From: Actinomadura harenae
Lineage (GTDB): Bacteria; Actinomycetota; Actinomycetes; Streptosporangiales; Streptosporangiaceae
Assembly (NCBI RefSeq): GCF_003696215.1
Contig: NZ_RFFG01000015.1
Coordinates: 62,001-126,000, forward strand
DNA length: 64,000 bases
Reading direction: 5' to 3'
How positions within the stretch are numbered: position 1 is the stretch's first letter; each line of letters starts with the position of its first letter. Shown piece after piece: positions 56,005 through 64,000 of this stretch. The position numbers and the translations under genes are program-made. The notes beneath the pieces are model-generated. The model searched no databases. It was given only the letters and a program-made list of their open reading frames with translations, and was not told where the DNA came from.

Positions 56005-56952
56005 TCAGAAGGACAGGACGGCGGCGAGGAGCCGCTCCCGGAACGCGTCGACGTCGGAGCCGACCGCGACCCGCACCGGACGCCGGGCGTCGGAGGCGGG
56101 CAGCGACCGGGCGTCCCAGACCGTGGTGCCGCGCGTCAGCTCCCCGCGCAGCTCCACCCGGACGGCCCGCTCGACGTACTCGCCGAGGCCCGGGTCGAGC
56201 GCGAGCATCGCGGCGAGCGCGTCGTGGACGACGGCGCCGCGCCGCTTCAGCGTCGGGGTGTAGGCGTCGGCGTACCACTCCATGATCTGCGACGCGAAGC
56301 GCGCGACGGGGGCGTCGTGCGCGGCGAGCCGGGCCAGCCAGTCCGCTTCGACGGCGGTCGGGTGCGTGGCGTCCAGCGGGACGAGCACGACCGGCCAGTC
56401 CGCCGCGAACACCAGGTCGGCGGCCTCGGGGTCGTGCCAGATGTTCGCCTCGGCGTGCGTGGTGATGTTGCCGGGGTGGTCGAACGCGCCGCCCATGACC
56501 ACGACCTCGCGGACCAGCGACGGCAGCTCGGTGTCCAGCAGCAGCGCGGCGCCGAGGTTGGTCAGCGGGCCGGTCGCCACGATCGTCAGCTCGCCCGGGT
56601 GCGCCCGCGCCAGCCGGACGAGCTGAGCCGGGGCGGACTCGCCGGTCGGCGCGCCCTGCGGCTCGGGCAGGTCGAGGTCCGCGAGGCCGTTGGAGCCGTG
56701 CCAGTCGACCGCGAAGTGCACGTCCTGCGCCATCGGACGGCCCGCGCCCACCGCGACCGGGACGCCGTCCAGGCCCGCCAGCTCCAGCACCCGCAGCGTG
56801 TTCGCCGCGCCGGTCGCCGAGTCGACGTTGCCGTGGACGGTGCCGACGCCGACCAGCTCGGCGCTCCCGGCGCGCACCTCGGCGGCCAGGTAGAGCAGCA
56901 TCATCGCGTCGTCGATGCCGGTGTCGCAGTCGAAAAGGATCTTCGGTGCCAT
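56005..56952 (-). CDS. Inosine-uridine-preferring nucleoside hydrolase
   Basis: 315 aa. Calcium-binding motif DCDTGIDDAMML at the N-terminus (family DxDxxxDD), VHGNVDSATGAANTLRVLEL, and GPLTNLGAALLLD; the C-terminal His of VVHDALAAML completes the site. Cleaves ribonucleosides to base and ribose in salvage. On the minus strand with the PIG-L gene 66 nt upstream, possibly co-transcribed. Confidence 0.95.
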   Translation of the reverse strand: MAPKILFDCDTGIDDAMMLLYLAAEVRAGSAELVGVGTVHGNVDSATGAANTLRVLELAGLDGVPVAVGAGRPMAQDVHFAVDWHGSNGLADLDLPEPQGAPTGESAPAQLVRLARAHPGELTIVATGPLTNLGAALLLDTELPSLVREVVVMGGAFDHPGNITTHAEANIWHDPEAADLVFAADWPVVLVPLDATHPTAVEADWLARLAAHDAPVARFASQIMEWYADAYTPTLKRRGAVVHDALAAMLALDPGLGEYVERAVRVELRGELTRGTTVWDARSLPASDARRPVRVAVGSDVDAFRERLLAAVLSF

Positions 56953-57018
56953 GACGTCTCCAGGAGGGGGGTGAAGGGCCGTGAACGCGGGTCTGGCGGG
57001 TCCGGCGGGGGCTGGCGG

Positions 57019-57756
57019 TCAGGCGGTGTCGACGACCTGGAAGGACTCGGCCAGCCGGCCGTCGCCGAAACCGGCGGCGGCCGCGCTCGCGCCCATCCAG
57101 CCGCGCAGCATCTCCTCCAGGCCGTCGCCCATGTGGGCGGTCTGGGTGGCGTGCGCCTTCAGGGCCGTGAGCTTCCGGCCGAACTGCTCGGTGACGTCGA
57201 CGGAGAAGTCCGGGGTCGGGCCGCCGGACAGCCACACCTCGCGCACCGTCCACGCCTCGAGGCCCTCCTCGCGCAGCTCGGGGAAGGCGTAGGGGTTGCG
57301 CGCGTCGGGGTAGACGGCGTCCAGGGTCGCGCCGCCGACGACCCGGTGGTCGGGGTGGCTGGGCGCGATCCGCTGGTAGTTGCGCTCCGGGCTGTGCGTC
57401 AGCACCCGGTCGGGCCGCACCTGCCGGATCACCCGGGCGATGTCGCGGCGCAGCCCGAAACCGGGTTCGAGCCGCCCGTCGGGGTGGCCGAGGAACCGGA
57501 CGTCGGTCACCCCCGCCGCCTCCGCCGCCGCGCGCTGCTCCTTGCGGCGCAGCTCGGCCATCTCCGCGCGGGTGATGCCGTCGTCGAACCCGCCCGCGTC
57601 CCCGTCGGTGACGATCAGGTAGGTGACCTCGACGCCCGCGTCCGTCCAGGACGCGATGGTCCCGGCGGACCCGAAGTCCACGTCGTCCGGATGGGCCAGC
57701 ACGGCGAGCACCCGGGTGATTTCGCTCAGATCCAGGACAGTCCTCACGATGTTCAC
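57019..57756 (-). CDS. PIG-L family deacetylase (LmbE-like)
   Basis: 245 aa. The zinc motif AHPDDVDFG and the later HPDHRVVG identify the GlcNAc-PI/mycothiol-type deacetylase family, with the Asp pair at IVTDGDAGGF. Family members de-N-acetylate sugars, for example in mycothiol synthesis (MshB), bacillithiol synthesis and antibiotic tailoring. Not clearly MshB. Start could be GTG 57756, or GTG 57747, which would be a leaderless start 7 nt after TAGGGT (57760-57755). Confidence 0.9.
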   Translation of the reverse strand: MNIVRTVLDLSEITRVLAVLAHPDDVDFGSAGTIASWTDAGVEVTYLIVTDGDAGGFDDGITRAEMAELRRKEQRAAAEAAGVTDVRFLGHPDGRLEPGFGLRRDIARVIRQVRPDRVLTHSPERNYQRIAPSHPDHRVVGGATLDAVYPDARNPYAFPELREEGLEAWTVREVWLSGGPTPDFSVDVTEQFGRKLTALKAHATQTAHMGDGLEEMLRGWMGASAAAAGFGDGRLAESFQVVDTA

Positions 57757-57824
57757 CCTAAACGTCTTGATCGAGGCCGGGGACGGGCCGGTCCACCGGG
57801 GTCCCGCCGGGGTAGAGCAGAACC

Positions 57825-58820
57825 ATGCGCAAACTCATCAACGCCCCGTCCGACGTGGTCGCCGACGCCCTGCGGGGCCTCGCCGCCGCGCATCCCTCGC
57901 TGCGCGTCGATCCCGAGGCCGGGACGGTCGTCCGCGCGGACGCGCCGGTCGCGGGCAAGGTCGCCCTGGTGTCCGGCGGCGGCTCCGGGCACGAACCCCT
58001 CCATGCCGGATTCGTCGGTTTCGGGATGCTGGACGCCGCCGTCCCCGGCGAGGTCTTCACCTCGCCCACCCCCGACCAGATCCTCGCCGCGACCCTCGCC
58101 GTCGCCGGCGACGCCGGGGTCGTCCACATCGTGAAGAACTACACGGGCGACGTCCTCAACTTCAGAATGGCCGCCGAACTGGCCGACGACGAGGGCGTCC
58201 AGGTCGAGCAGGTCCTCGTGGACGACGACGTCGCGGTCGTCGACAGCACCTACACGGCCGGACGCCGCGGCACCGGCGCCACCCTGTTCGTCGAGAAGAT
58301 CGCGGGCGCGGTGGCCGAGGACGGCGCGCCGCTCGCGGCCGTGGCGGGCGTCGCGCGCGAGGTGAACGAGCGGTCCCGGTCGTTCGGGGTGGCGCTGTCG
58401 CCGTCCACGGTCCCGGCGGCGGGACGCCCGACGTTCGAGCTGGCCGACGGCGAGATGGAACTGGGCATCGGGATCCACGGCGAGCCCGGCCGCGAACGCG
58501 TCAAGGCCGGGACCGCGAAGGAGATCGTGGACGCGTCGCTCGGCGCGATCGACGCGGACATGCCGCTCACCGGGCAGGAGCTGATCGTCCTGGTGAACGG
58601 GATGGGCGGGACGCCCCTGATCGAGCAGTACATCGCGGCGGGCGCGGTCGCCGACTGGCTCGCGGGCCACCGCGCCACGGCCGTCCGCACCCTGGTCGGG
58701 CCGTACGTGACGAGCCTGGAGATGGCGGGCTGCATGGTGTCGGTCTGCCGCGTCACACCCGAACTTCTCCGCTTCTGGGACGCCCCGGTCGAGACCCCGG
58801 CGCTGCGGTGGGGCCGATGA
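57825..58820 (+). CDS. dhaK: PTS-dependent dihydroxyacetone kinase, subunit DhaK
   Basis: 331 aa, normal length. Binds dihydroxyacetone covalently through a His: here H218 in GIGIHGEPG, the same number as in E. coli. [23 protein letters not shown] and the DGEMELGI segment are conserved. First of dhaK-dhaL-dhaM; its stop overlaps the dhaL start by 4 nt. Confidence 0.97.
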   Translation: MRKLINAPSDVVADALRGLAAAHPSLRVDPEAGTVVRADAPVAGKVALVSGGGSGHEPLHAGFVGFGMLDAAVPGEVFTSPTPDQILAATLAVAGDAGVVHIVKNYTGDVLNFRMAAELADDEGVQVEQVLVDDDVAVVDSTYTAGRRGTGATLFVEKIAGAVAEDGAPLAAVAGVAREVNERSRSFGVALSPSTVPAAGRPTFELADGEMELGIGIHGEPGRERVKAGTAKEIVDASLGAIDADMPLTGQELIVLVNGMGGTPLIEQYIAAGAVADWLAGHRATAVRTLVGPYVTSLEMAGCMVSVCRVTPELLRFWDAPVETPALRWGR

Positions 58821-59503
58821 GCGGCCTCACGACCGCGGACGCCTTCACCGCCGGCGCCTTCACCGCGGCGGAAGCCGCCGCCTGGATCCGTCGCGCCGCC
58901 GAGCTGGTCTCCGCCGACGCCGACCGGCTGACCCGCCTGGACGCCGCCATCGGCGACGGCGACCACGGCCTCAACCTGGACCGGGGCTTCGCCGCCGCCG
59001 TCGAGGCGCTCCCCGGCGGCGTCCCGCCCGGACGCGTCCTGATCGCCGCCGGGCGGGCGATCGTCTCCAAGACCGGCGGCGCGTCCGGCCCCCTCTACGG
59101 GACGGCCCTGCGCCGCGCGGGCAAGGCCCTCGGCGACACCGAGGAGGCGTCCGCCGCCCAGCTGGGCGAGGCCCTGACGGCGGCCGTCACCGGAATCCGG
59201 GAGCTCGGCGGTGCCCAGCCCGGCGACAAGACCATGCTGGACGCCCTGACGCCCGCCGCCGAAGCCTTCGCCGCCTCCGCCGAGCAAGGCGTCCCCGCGG
59301 CCGCGCGAGCAGCGCTGGAGGCGGCCGAGCAGGGCGCCGAGGCGACCGTCCCGCTCGTCGCCCGCAAGGGACGCGCCAGCTACCTGGGCGAACGCAGCGC
59401 CGGGCATCTCGACCCCGGCGCGGCCTCGTCCGTCCTGCTCCTCCGCGCCCTCGCCGACGTCACCGCGACTTCTCTTTCCGCCCCCGGACCCACGGAGACC
59501 TGA
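58817..59503 (+). CDS. dhaL: Dihydroxyacetone kinase ADP-binding subunit DhaL
   Basis: 228 aa all-helical kinase subunit. The nucleotide/Mg motif [17 protein letters not shown] holds the DxDxxxxD triad; later [14 protein letters not shown] and [12 protein letters not shown] match the family. It keeps a bound ADP that is rephosphorylated by DhaM. Ends by a 1-nt overlap (TGATG) with dhaM. Confidence 0.96.
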   Translation: MSGLTTADAFTAGAFTAAEAAAWIRRAAELVSADADRLTRLDAAIGDGDHGLNLDRGFAAAVEALPGGVPPGRVLIAAGRAIVSKTGGASGPLYGTALRRAGKALGDTEEASAAQLGEALTAAVTGIRELGGAQPGDKTMLDALTPAAEAFAASAEQGVPAAARAALEAAEQGAEATVPLVARKGRASYLGERSAGHLDPGAASSVLLLRALADVTATSLSAPGPTET

Positions 59504-59883
59504 TGGTCGGCATCGTGATCGTCTCGCACAGCCGCCTCCTCGCCGAGGGCACGGCCGAGCTCGCCCGCGCGATGGGCGTCGGCAAGGCCGTGGTCGAGGC
59601 CGCCGGGGGAGCCCTGGACGGCGGCCTCGGCACCAGCCTCGACCTGGTCGAACGGGCCGTGGCGGCCGCCGACGGCGGGGACGGCGTGCTGCTCCTCGCC
59701 GACCTCGGCTCGTCCGTCCTCACCGCGAAGTTCGTCCTGGAGGAGCACGAGGGGGAGGCCGTCCTCGCGGACGCGCCGCTGGTCGAGGGCGCGGTCGCCG
59801 CCGCGTCCGCCGCCGCGGCCGGGGCCGACCTCGCCGCCGTCCGCGCCGCCGCCGAATCCGCCCACGACCTGCGCAAACACTGA
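59503..59883 (+). CDS. dhaM: DhaM phosphotransfer subunit (EIIA-like domain only)
   Basis: 126 aa, the mannose-EIIA-like domain alone, with the active-site His at H9 in IVIVSHSRLLAEG and the GTSLDLVERAV and DLGSSVLTAKF segments. The HPr and EI domains found in E. coli DhaM are absent, so general PTS proteins encoded elsewhere must supply phosphate. Confidence 0.94.
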   Translation: MVGIVIVSHSRLLAEGTAELARAMGVGKAVVEAAGGALDGGLGTSLDLVERAVAAADGGDGVLLLADLGSSVLTAKFVLEEHEGEAVLADAPLVEGAVAAASAAAAGADLAAVRAAAESAHDLRKH

Positions 59884-59920
59884 CTCCGCGGACGACCCGG
59901 CCCACGACGGCGGCGCCCCG

Positions 59921-59954
59921 ACGCGGCGGACGGGCCGAGGCGCCCCCGCCGCGT
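59921..59954 (+). terminator. Terminator of the dhaKLM operon
   Basis: Perfect 9-bp stem ACGCGGCGG / CCGCCGCGT with a 16-nt loop, between dhaM and pcrA. Confidence 0.55.
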
Positions 59955-59992
59955 TCGGACGCGGCTGTCGGTGGCGGACCGTAGACTCGCCG

Positions 59993-62257
59993 GTGATGTC
60001 GAAGACCGAAGTTCCGTCCTTGCTGGACGGCCTGAACCCGCAGCAGCGCGCCGCCGTCGAGCACGCCGGAAGTCCGCTGCTGATCGTCGCCGGAGCGGGC
60101 TCGGGCAAGACGCGCGTGCTCACCCACCGGATCGCCCACCTGCTCTCCGAGCGGGACGTCCATCCCGGGCAGATCCTCGCGATCACCTTCACCAACAAGG
60201 CCGCGGCCGAGATGAAGGAACGGGTCGACGCGCTGGTCGGCCCGCGCTCGCGCGCGATGTGGGTGATGACCTTCCACTCGGCGTGCGTGCGGATCCTGCG
60301 CCGCGAGGCCGGGCGGCTGGGCTTCCCGTCGAGCTTCTCGATCTACGACCAGGCCGACGCGCAGCGGCTCATGGCGCTGGTCTGCCGCGAGCTCGACCTC
60401 GACCCGAAGCGGTACCCGCCGAAGTCGTTCAGCGCCCAGGTGTCGAACCTGAAGAACGAGCTGATCGACTACGAGACGTTCAAGGCGCGGGCCTCCACGC
60501 ACATGGAGCAGACCCTCGCGCAGGCGTACGAGATGTACCAGGCCCGCCTGCAGCAGGCCGGGGCCATGGACTTCGACGACCTGATCATGCTGACGGTCAA
60601 CCTGCTCCAGGTGTTCCCGGAGGCCGCCGAGCACTACCGGCGCCGGTTCCGGCACGTCATGGTCGACGAGTACCAGGACACCAACCACGCCCAGTACGAG
60701 CTGGTCCGCGAGCTGACCGCGCCGGTCGAGGGCGTCGGCCCGGCCGAGCTGTGCGTCGTCGGCGACGCCGACCAGTCGATCTACGCGTTCCGCGGCGCGA
60801 CGATCCGCAACATCCTGGAGTTCGAGCGCGACTACCCCGACGCGCGCACGATCCTGCTGGAGCAGAACTACCGCTCCACCCAGACCATCCTGTCGGCGGC
60901 GAACGCGGTGATCGAGCGGAACGCCGACCGCAAGCCCAAGCGGCTCTGGTCCGACCAGGGCGAGGGCCACAAGATCACCGGCTATGTCGCCGACAACGAG
61001 CACGACGAGGCCGCGTTCGTCGCGAACGAGGTCGACAAGCTCACGGACGCGGGCGACGCGAAGCCCGGCGACGTCGCGGTCTTCTACCGCACCAACGCCC
61101 AGTCCCGTGTCTTCGAAGAGATCTTCATCCGGGTCGGGCTGCCCTACAAGGTCGTCGGCGGCGTGCGCTTCTACGAGCGCAAGGAGGTCCGCGACCTGCT
61201 GGCCTACCTGCGGGTCCTCGCGAACCCGGAGGACACGGTCTCGCTCCGCCGCATCCTGAACGTCCCGAAGCGCGGCATCGGCGACCGCGCCGAGGCGTGC
61301 GTCGAGGCGTACGCGTCCCGCGAGCGCATCTCGTTCTGGCAGGCCCTGCGCGTCCCCGAGGACGTCCCGGGCATGGCGACCCGCTCGATCAACGCCGTCC
61401 GCGAGTTCGTCACCCTGCTCGACGAGCTGCGCGCGTCGGTCGAGTCGTCCAGCCCGGCCGAGCTGATCGAGCAGGTCCTGGTGAAGTCCGGCTACATCGC
61501 CGAGCTCCAGGCGTCCAAGGACCCGCAGGACGAGACCCGCGTCGAGAACCTCCAGGAAATGGAGTCGGTCGCCCGCGAGTTCGAGGAGCGCCTCGACGGC
61601 GAGGACCCCGCCGGCCGGCTTCCCGACTTCCTGGAGCAGGTCGCGCTGGTCGCGGACGCCGACTCGATCCCGGGCGGAGCCAAGTCCGGGGCCGTCCCGC
61701 CGGGGGAGCGGCCCGACCAGGACGACCAGGGCGTCGTCACGCTGATGACCCTGCACACCGCCAAGGGCCTGGAGTTCCCGGTCGTCTTCCTGACCGGCAT
61801 GGAGGACGGCGTCTTCCCGCACCTGCGGGCCATGAGCAACCCGAAGGAGCTGGAGGAGGAGCGCCGCCTCGCCTACGTGGGCATCACCCGGGCCCGGCAG
61901 CGCCTGTACCTGTCGCGCGCGACGATGCGCAGCTCGTGGGGCGCGCCGCAGGTCAACCCGCCGTCCCGCTTCCTCGCGGAGGTCCCGGCGAACCTGCTGG
62001 ACTGGGAGCGCGAGGCGTCCGGCGCGTTCGGTTCGGCGGCGACGCGCGTCGCGGCCCGTCCGCAGGTCCGCGCGGCCGGCGGGCGCCCGGTGCCGTCCCT
62101 GGCCCCCGGCGACAAGGTCACCCACGACTCCTTCGGGCTCGGCACGGTCGTCGCCGTGGACGGCGCGGGCGACAAGGCCGCCGCGTCCGTCGACTTCGGC
62201 GGCGAGTACGGGGTGAAGCGGCTCGTCCTGCGCTACGCCCCGGTCGAAAAGCTGTAG
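59993..62257 (+). CDS. pcrA: ATP-dependent DNA helicase PcrA/UvrD
   Basis: 754 aa superfamily 1A 3'-5' helicase. Motifs are complete: Walker A AGAGSGKTRV, Ia ITFTNKAAAEMKERV, II DEYQDTNHAQYELV, III GDADQSIYAFRGA, IV QNYRSTQTIL, V TLHTAKGLEFPVVFLTGME and VI YVGITRARQRLYLSRA. The C-terminal Tudor-like end (GDKVTHDSFGLGTVVAVDG) binds RNA polymerase in UvrD/PcrA. Acts in nucleotide excision repair and replication-transcription conflicts. TAGACT (59982-59987) just before the GTG/ATG suggests a leaderless start. Confidence 0.97.
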   Translation: MMSKTEVPSLLDGLNPQQRAAVEHAGSPLLIVAGAGSGKTRVLTHRIAHLLSERDVHPGQILAITFTNKAAAEMKERVDALVGPRSRAMWVMTFHSACVRILRREAGRLGFPSSFSIYDQADAQRLMALVCRELDLDPKRYPPKSFSAQVSNLKNELIDYETFKARASTHMEQTLAQAYEMYQARLQQAGAMDFDDLIMLTVNLLQVFPEAAEHYRRRFRHVMVDEYQDTNHAQYELVRELTAPVEGVGPAELCVVGDADQSIYAFRGATIRNILEFERDYPDARTILLEQNYRSTQTILSAANAVIERNADRKPKRLWSDQGEGHKITGYVADNEHDEAAFVANEVDKLTDAGDAKPGDVAVFYRTNAQSRVFEEIFIRVGLPYKVVGGVRFYERKEVRDLLAYLRVLANPEDTVSLRRILNVPKRGIGDRAEACVEAYASRERISFWQALRVPEDVPGMATRSINAVREFVTLLDELRASVESSSPAELIEQVLVKSGYIAELQASKDPQDETRVENLQEMESVAREFEERLDGEDPAGRLPDFLEQVALVADADSIPGGAKSGAVPPGERPDQDDQGVVTLMTLHTAKGLEFPVVFLTGMEDGVFPHLRAMSNPKELEEERRLAYVGITRARQRLYLSRATMRSSWGAPQVNPPSRFLAEVPANLLDWEREASGAFGSAATRVAARPQVRAAGGRPVPSLAPGDKVTHDSFGLGTVVAVDGAGDKAAASVDFGGEYGVKRLVLRYAPVEKL

Positions 62258-62343
62258 TTCGCGGCGAAATGCCGTTTGACCTGGGGGAACGTGGCGGACG
62301 GATCGCCGCGTTCGGCTGATCTCGGGGCATGCGCGCTGTAACG

Positions 62344-63024
62344 ATGGCGCGCATGGAGCAACTGCGATCGGCCGAACGCGCCCCGGACCACGGGCACGGC
62401 GCCCTGGGCAGGGTGGCGCACTCGGTCGTGGCCGAGAACCTCGTCTCCTCGCCCGGCGTGGCCGCTCCGCTCGGCGAGGCCCCCTCGCCCGGCGAGCCCG
62501 CGATCTTCTTCTGTTACAACACCCTGCCCGACCCGCCGTTCCCGATGGCCGGGCACATCCGGCTGGGCGTCGCGCCGGGCGCGTTCGCCGCGTCCGGCGG
62601 TGACCTGCTGCCGTTCCTGGAGGCCGCCGCGGGGAGCCTGCGCGCCCAGCCCGTTCCGCCGCCCTCGTCGTTCGACGAGTCGTACCACCGGCTTCAGCGC
62701 ATGCTGCGCATCGACGCCGTCGCGCTCTGCACGCGCGCCCATTTCGTCCGGACGCAGGGGAGTCCGGCCGCCGGGGCCCTCGCCGCGAACCTCGCCGAGG
62801 GGCGACTGCGGCCCGGTGACCTGGACGCCTCGCCCGCCGCCGAGGCCCGGACGTCGGCCTGGCTGGTCGACCGGCGGGACGTGGCGCTGCTGGCCACCGC
62901 GCCCGAGGGGGCCACCGAGGCGGGCATCACCGTGAGCGCCTTCGAGCGGGACGGCCTGATCGAGCGCCTCGCGGGCCTTCTCGACGCGCAGTACACCTGG
63001 ACCGCCAAGGCCTTCGGGCTGTAG
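62344..63024 (+). CDS. Conserved hypothetical protein
   Basis: About 226 aa from the ATG at 62344; ATGs at 62329 and 62353 are alternatives and none has a good ribosome site. Mixed alpha/beta with an Ala/Leu-rich middle (DLLPFLEAAAGSLRAQPVPP, RMLRIDAVALCTRAHFV) and an aromatic end (LDAQYTWTAKAFGL). No transmembrane helix, no known motif. Upstream of the ABC transporter genes by 36 nt and possibly in the same unit. Confidence 0.6.
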   Translation: MARMEQLRSAERAPDHGHGALGRVAHSVVAENLVSSPGVAAPLGEAPSPGEPAIFFCYNTLPDPPFPMAGHIRLGVAPGAFAASGGDLLPFLEAAAGSLRAQPVPPPSSFDESYHRLQRMLRIDAVALCTRAHFVRTQGSPAAGALAANLAEGRLRPGDLDASPAAEARTSAWLVDRRDVALLATAPEGATEAGITVSAFERDGLIERLAGLLDAQYTWTAKAFGL

Positions 63025-63060
63025 GACGGAGTCCACCCGCGGGCGTGGCAGGGTGGGCCC

Positions 63061-63680
<620 letters not shown>

Positions 63681-63684
<4 letters not shown>

Positions 63685-64000
63685 GCATCGTCGCCCGCCG
63701 GACGGCCCCGGGCTGGGGCGACCGCTACGCCCTCGGTTTCGGCGGGCTCGTCGTGGTGCTGCTGCTCGCGCCGGTCGTCCGGGACGTGCTGAAGGTTCTC
63801 GGGCATGCGGGCGATCCGGGACGGGCGGGGGCGGGGCTGGCGCTGCTGGGCCTGCTCTACGCGGGGTTCCTGACGCTGGCCCGCGTGCACGGGCCGCTGT
63901 CGGTGAGCGCGGCCGACGCGTCCTGGGTGCTGCTGTCGCCGCTGCCCCGGCGGCGGGTTCTGCGGCGTCCGGCACTGGTGCTGCTGGGTGTGGGCGTGGC
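63681..64000 (+). CDS. ABC transporter membrane protein (partial, cut by window end)
   Basis: The first 106 codons of a membrane protein starting GTG at 63681. Visible helices include GFGGLVVVLLLAPVV and AGLALLGLLYAGFLTLA, and the loop DASWVLLSPLPRRRVLRRPA is typical of DUF6297-like permease partners that follow such ATPases in actinobacteria. 4-nt overlap with the ATPase gene supports a complex of the two. The rest lies outside the window. Confidence 0.75.

Overview
This window is chromosomal DNA from a high-GC filamentous actinobacterium. GTG and TTG starts are frequent, TGA stops dominate, start/stop overlaps of 4 nt are common, and several start codons sit about 7 nt after a -10 box, which suggests leaderless mRNAs. 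Gene content (aerobic CO-dehydrogenase-type genes, PspC sensor kinase, ahpCD/oxyR, actinobacterial DUF6879, XRE and radical-SAM genes) fits the Streptosporangiales/Thermomonosporaceae, for example Actinomadura. The genus is inference. No rRNA, tRNA, CRISPR array or intact IS was seen.

Layout. 0-6.5 kb: a TetR regulator divergent from an aldehyde dehydrogenase-GMC oxidoreductase pair, an AlkD-type DNA repair gene and a secreted M43 protease. 6.7-12.6 kb: guaA, a Na+/H+ antiporter, and the peroxide-defence locus ahpC-ahpD with divergent oxyR, whose start region carries an OxyR-consensus-like core. 12.7-22.2 kb: two very long paralogous GT2/CDP-glycerol phosphotransferase proteins (teichoic-acid-type polymer synthesis), a polytopic membrane protein and a methyltransferase. 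22.3-27 kb: a coxS-coxL-coxM-coxG operon for a form-II molybdenum hydroxylase, with a CRP-like site upstream and mutually exclusive hairpins before coxG. 27-34.5 kb: hydrolases, a WYL regulator, small membrane proteins and a leaderless ArsR-SRPBCC-MFS operon.

34.5-43.5 kb is an accessory, visibly lower-GC segment: a nucleotidyltransferase, DUF6879 pair, APH-like kinase, SLOG protein, a CYTH/XRE pair, and facing them a tightly coupled operon of four small unknown genes (one frameshifted), a radical SAM enzyme and a protein-isoaspartate-methyltransferase-like protein. This last operon is the best candidate for an undescribed peptide- or protein-modification system.

43.5-54.2 kb: PhoD-type phosphatase, cysteine dioxygenase, a virginiamycin-B-lyase-like secreted protein, a lipoprotein, a DAACS symporter, then a PspC membrane protein divergent from a PspC-histidine kinase/LuxR pair across a 24-bp perfect palindrome. 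Two short cysteine-rich leader peptides (27 and 28 codons of peptide), one before the cysteine dioxygenase and one before the symporter, suggest that both genes are controlled by cysteine-responsive attenuation, and that the symporter may carry cystine. 54.2-64 kb: FAD monooxygenase, SRPBCC protein, nucleoside hydrolase, PIG-L deacetylase, dhaKLM, pcrA, a conserved hypothetical gene and the start of an ABC exporter operon cut by the window end.
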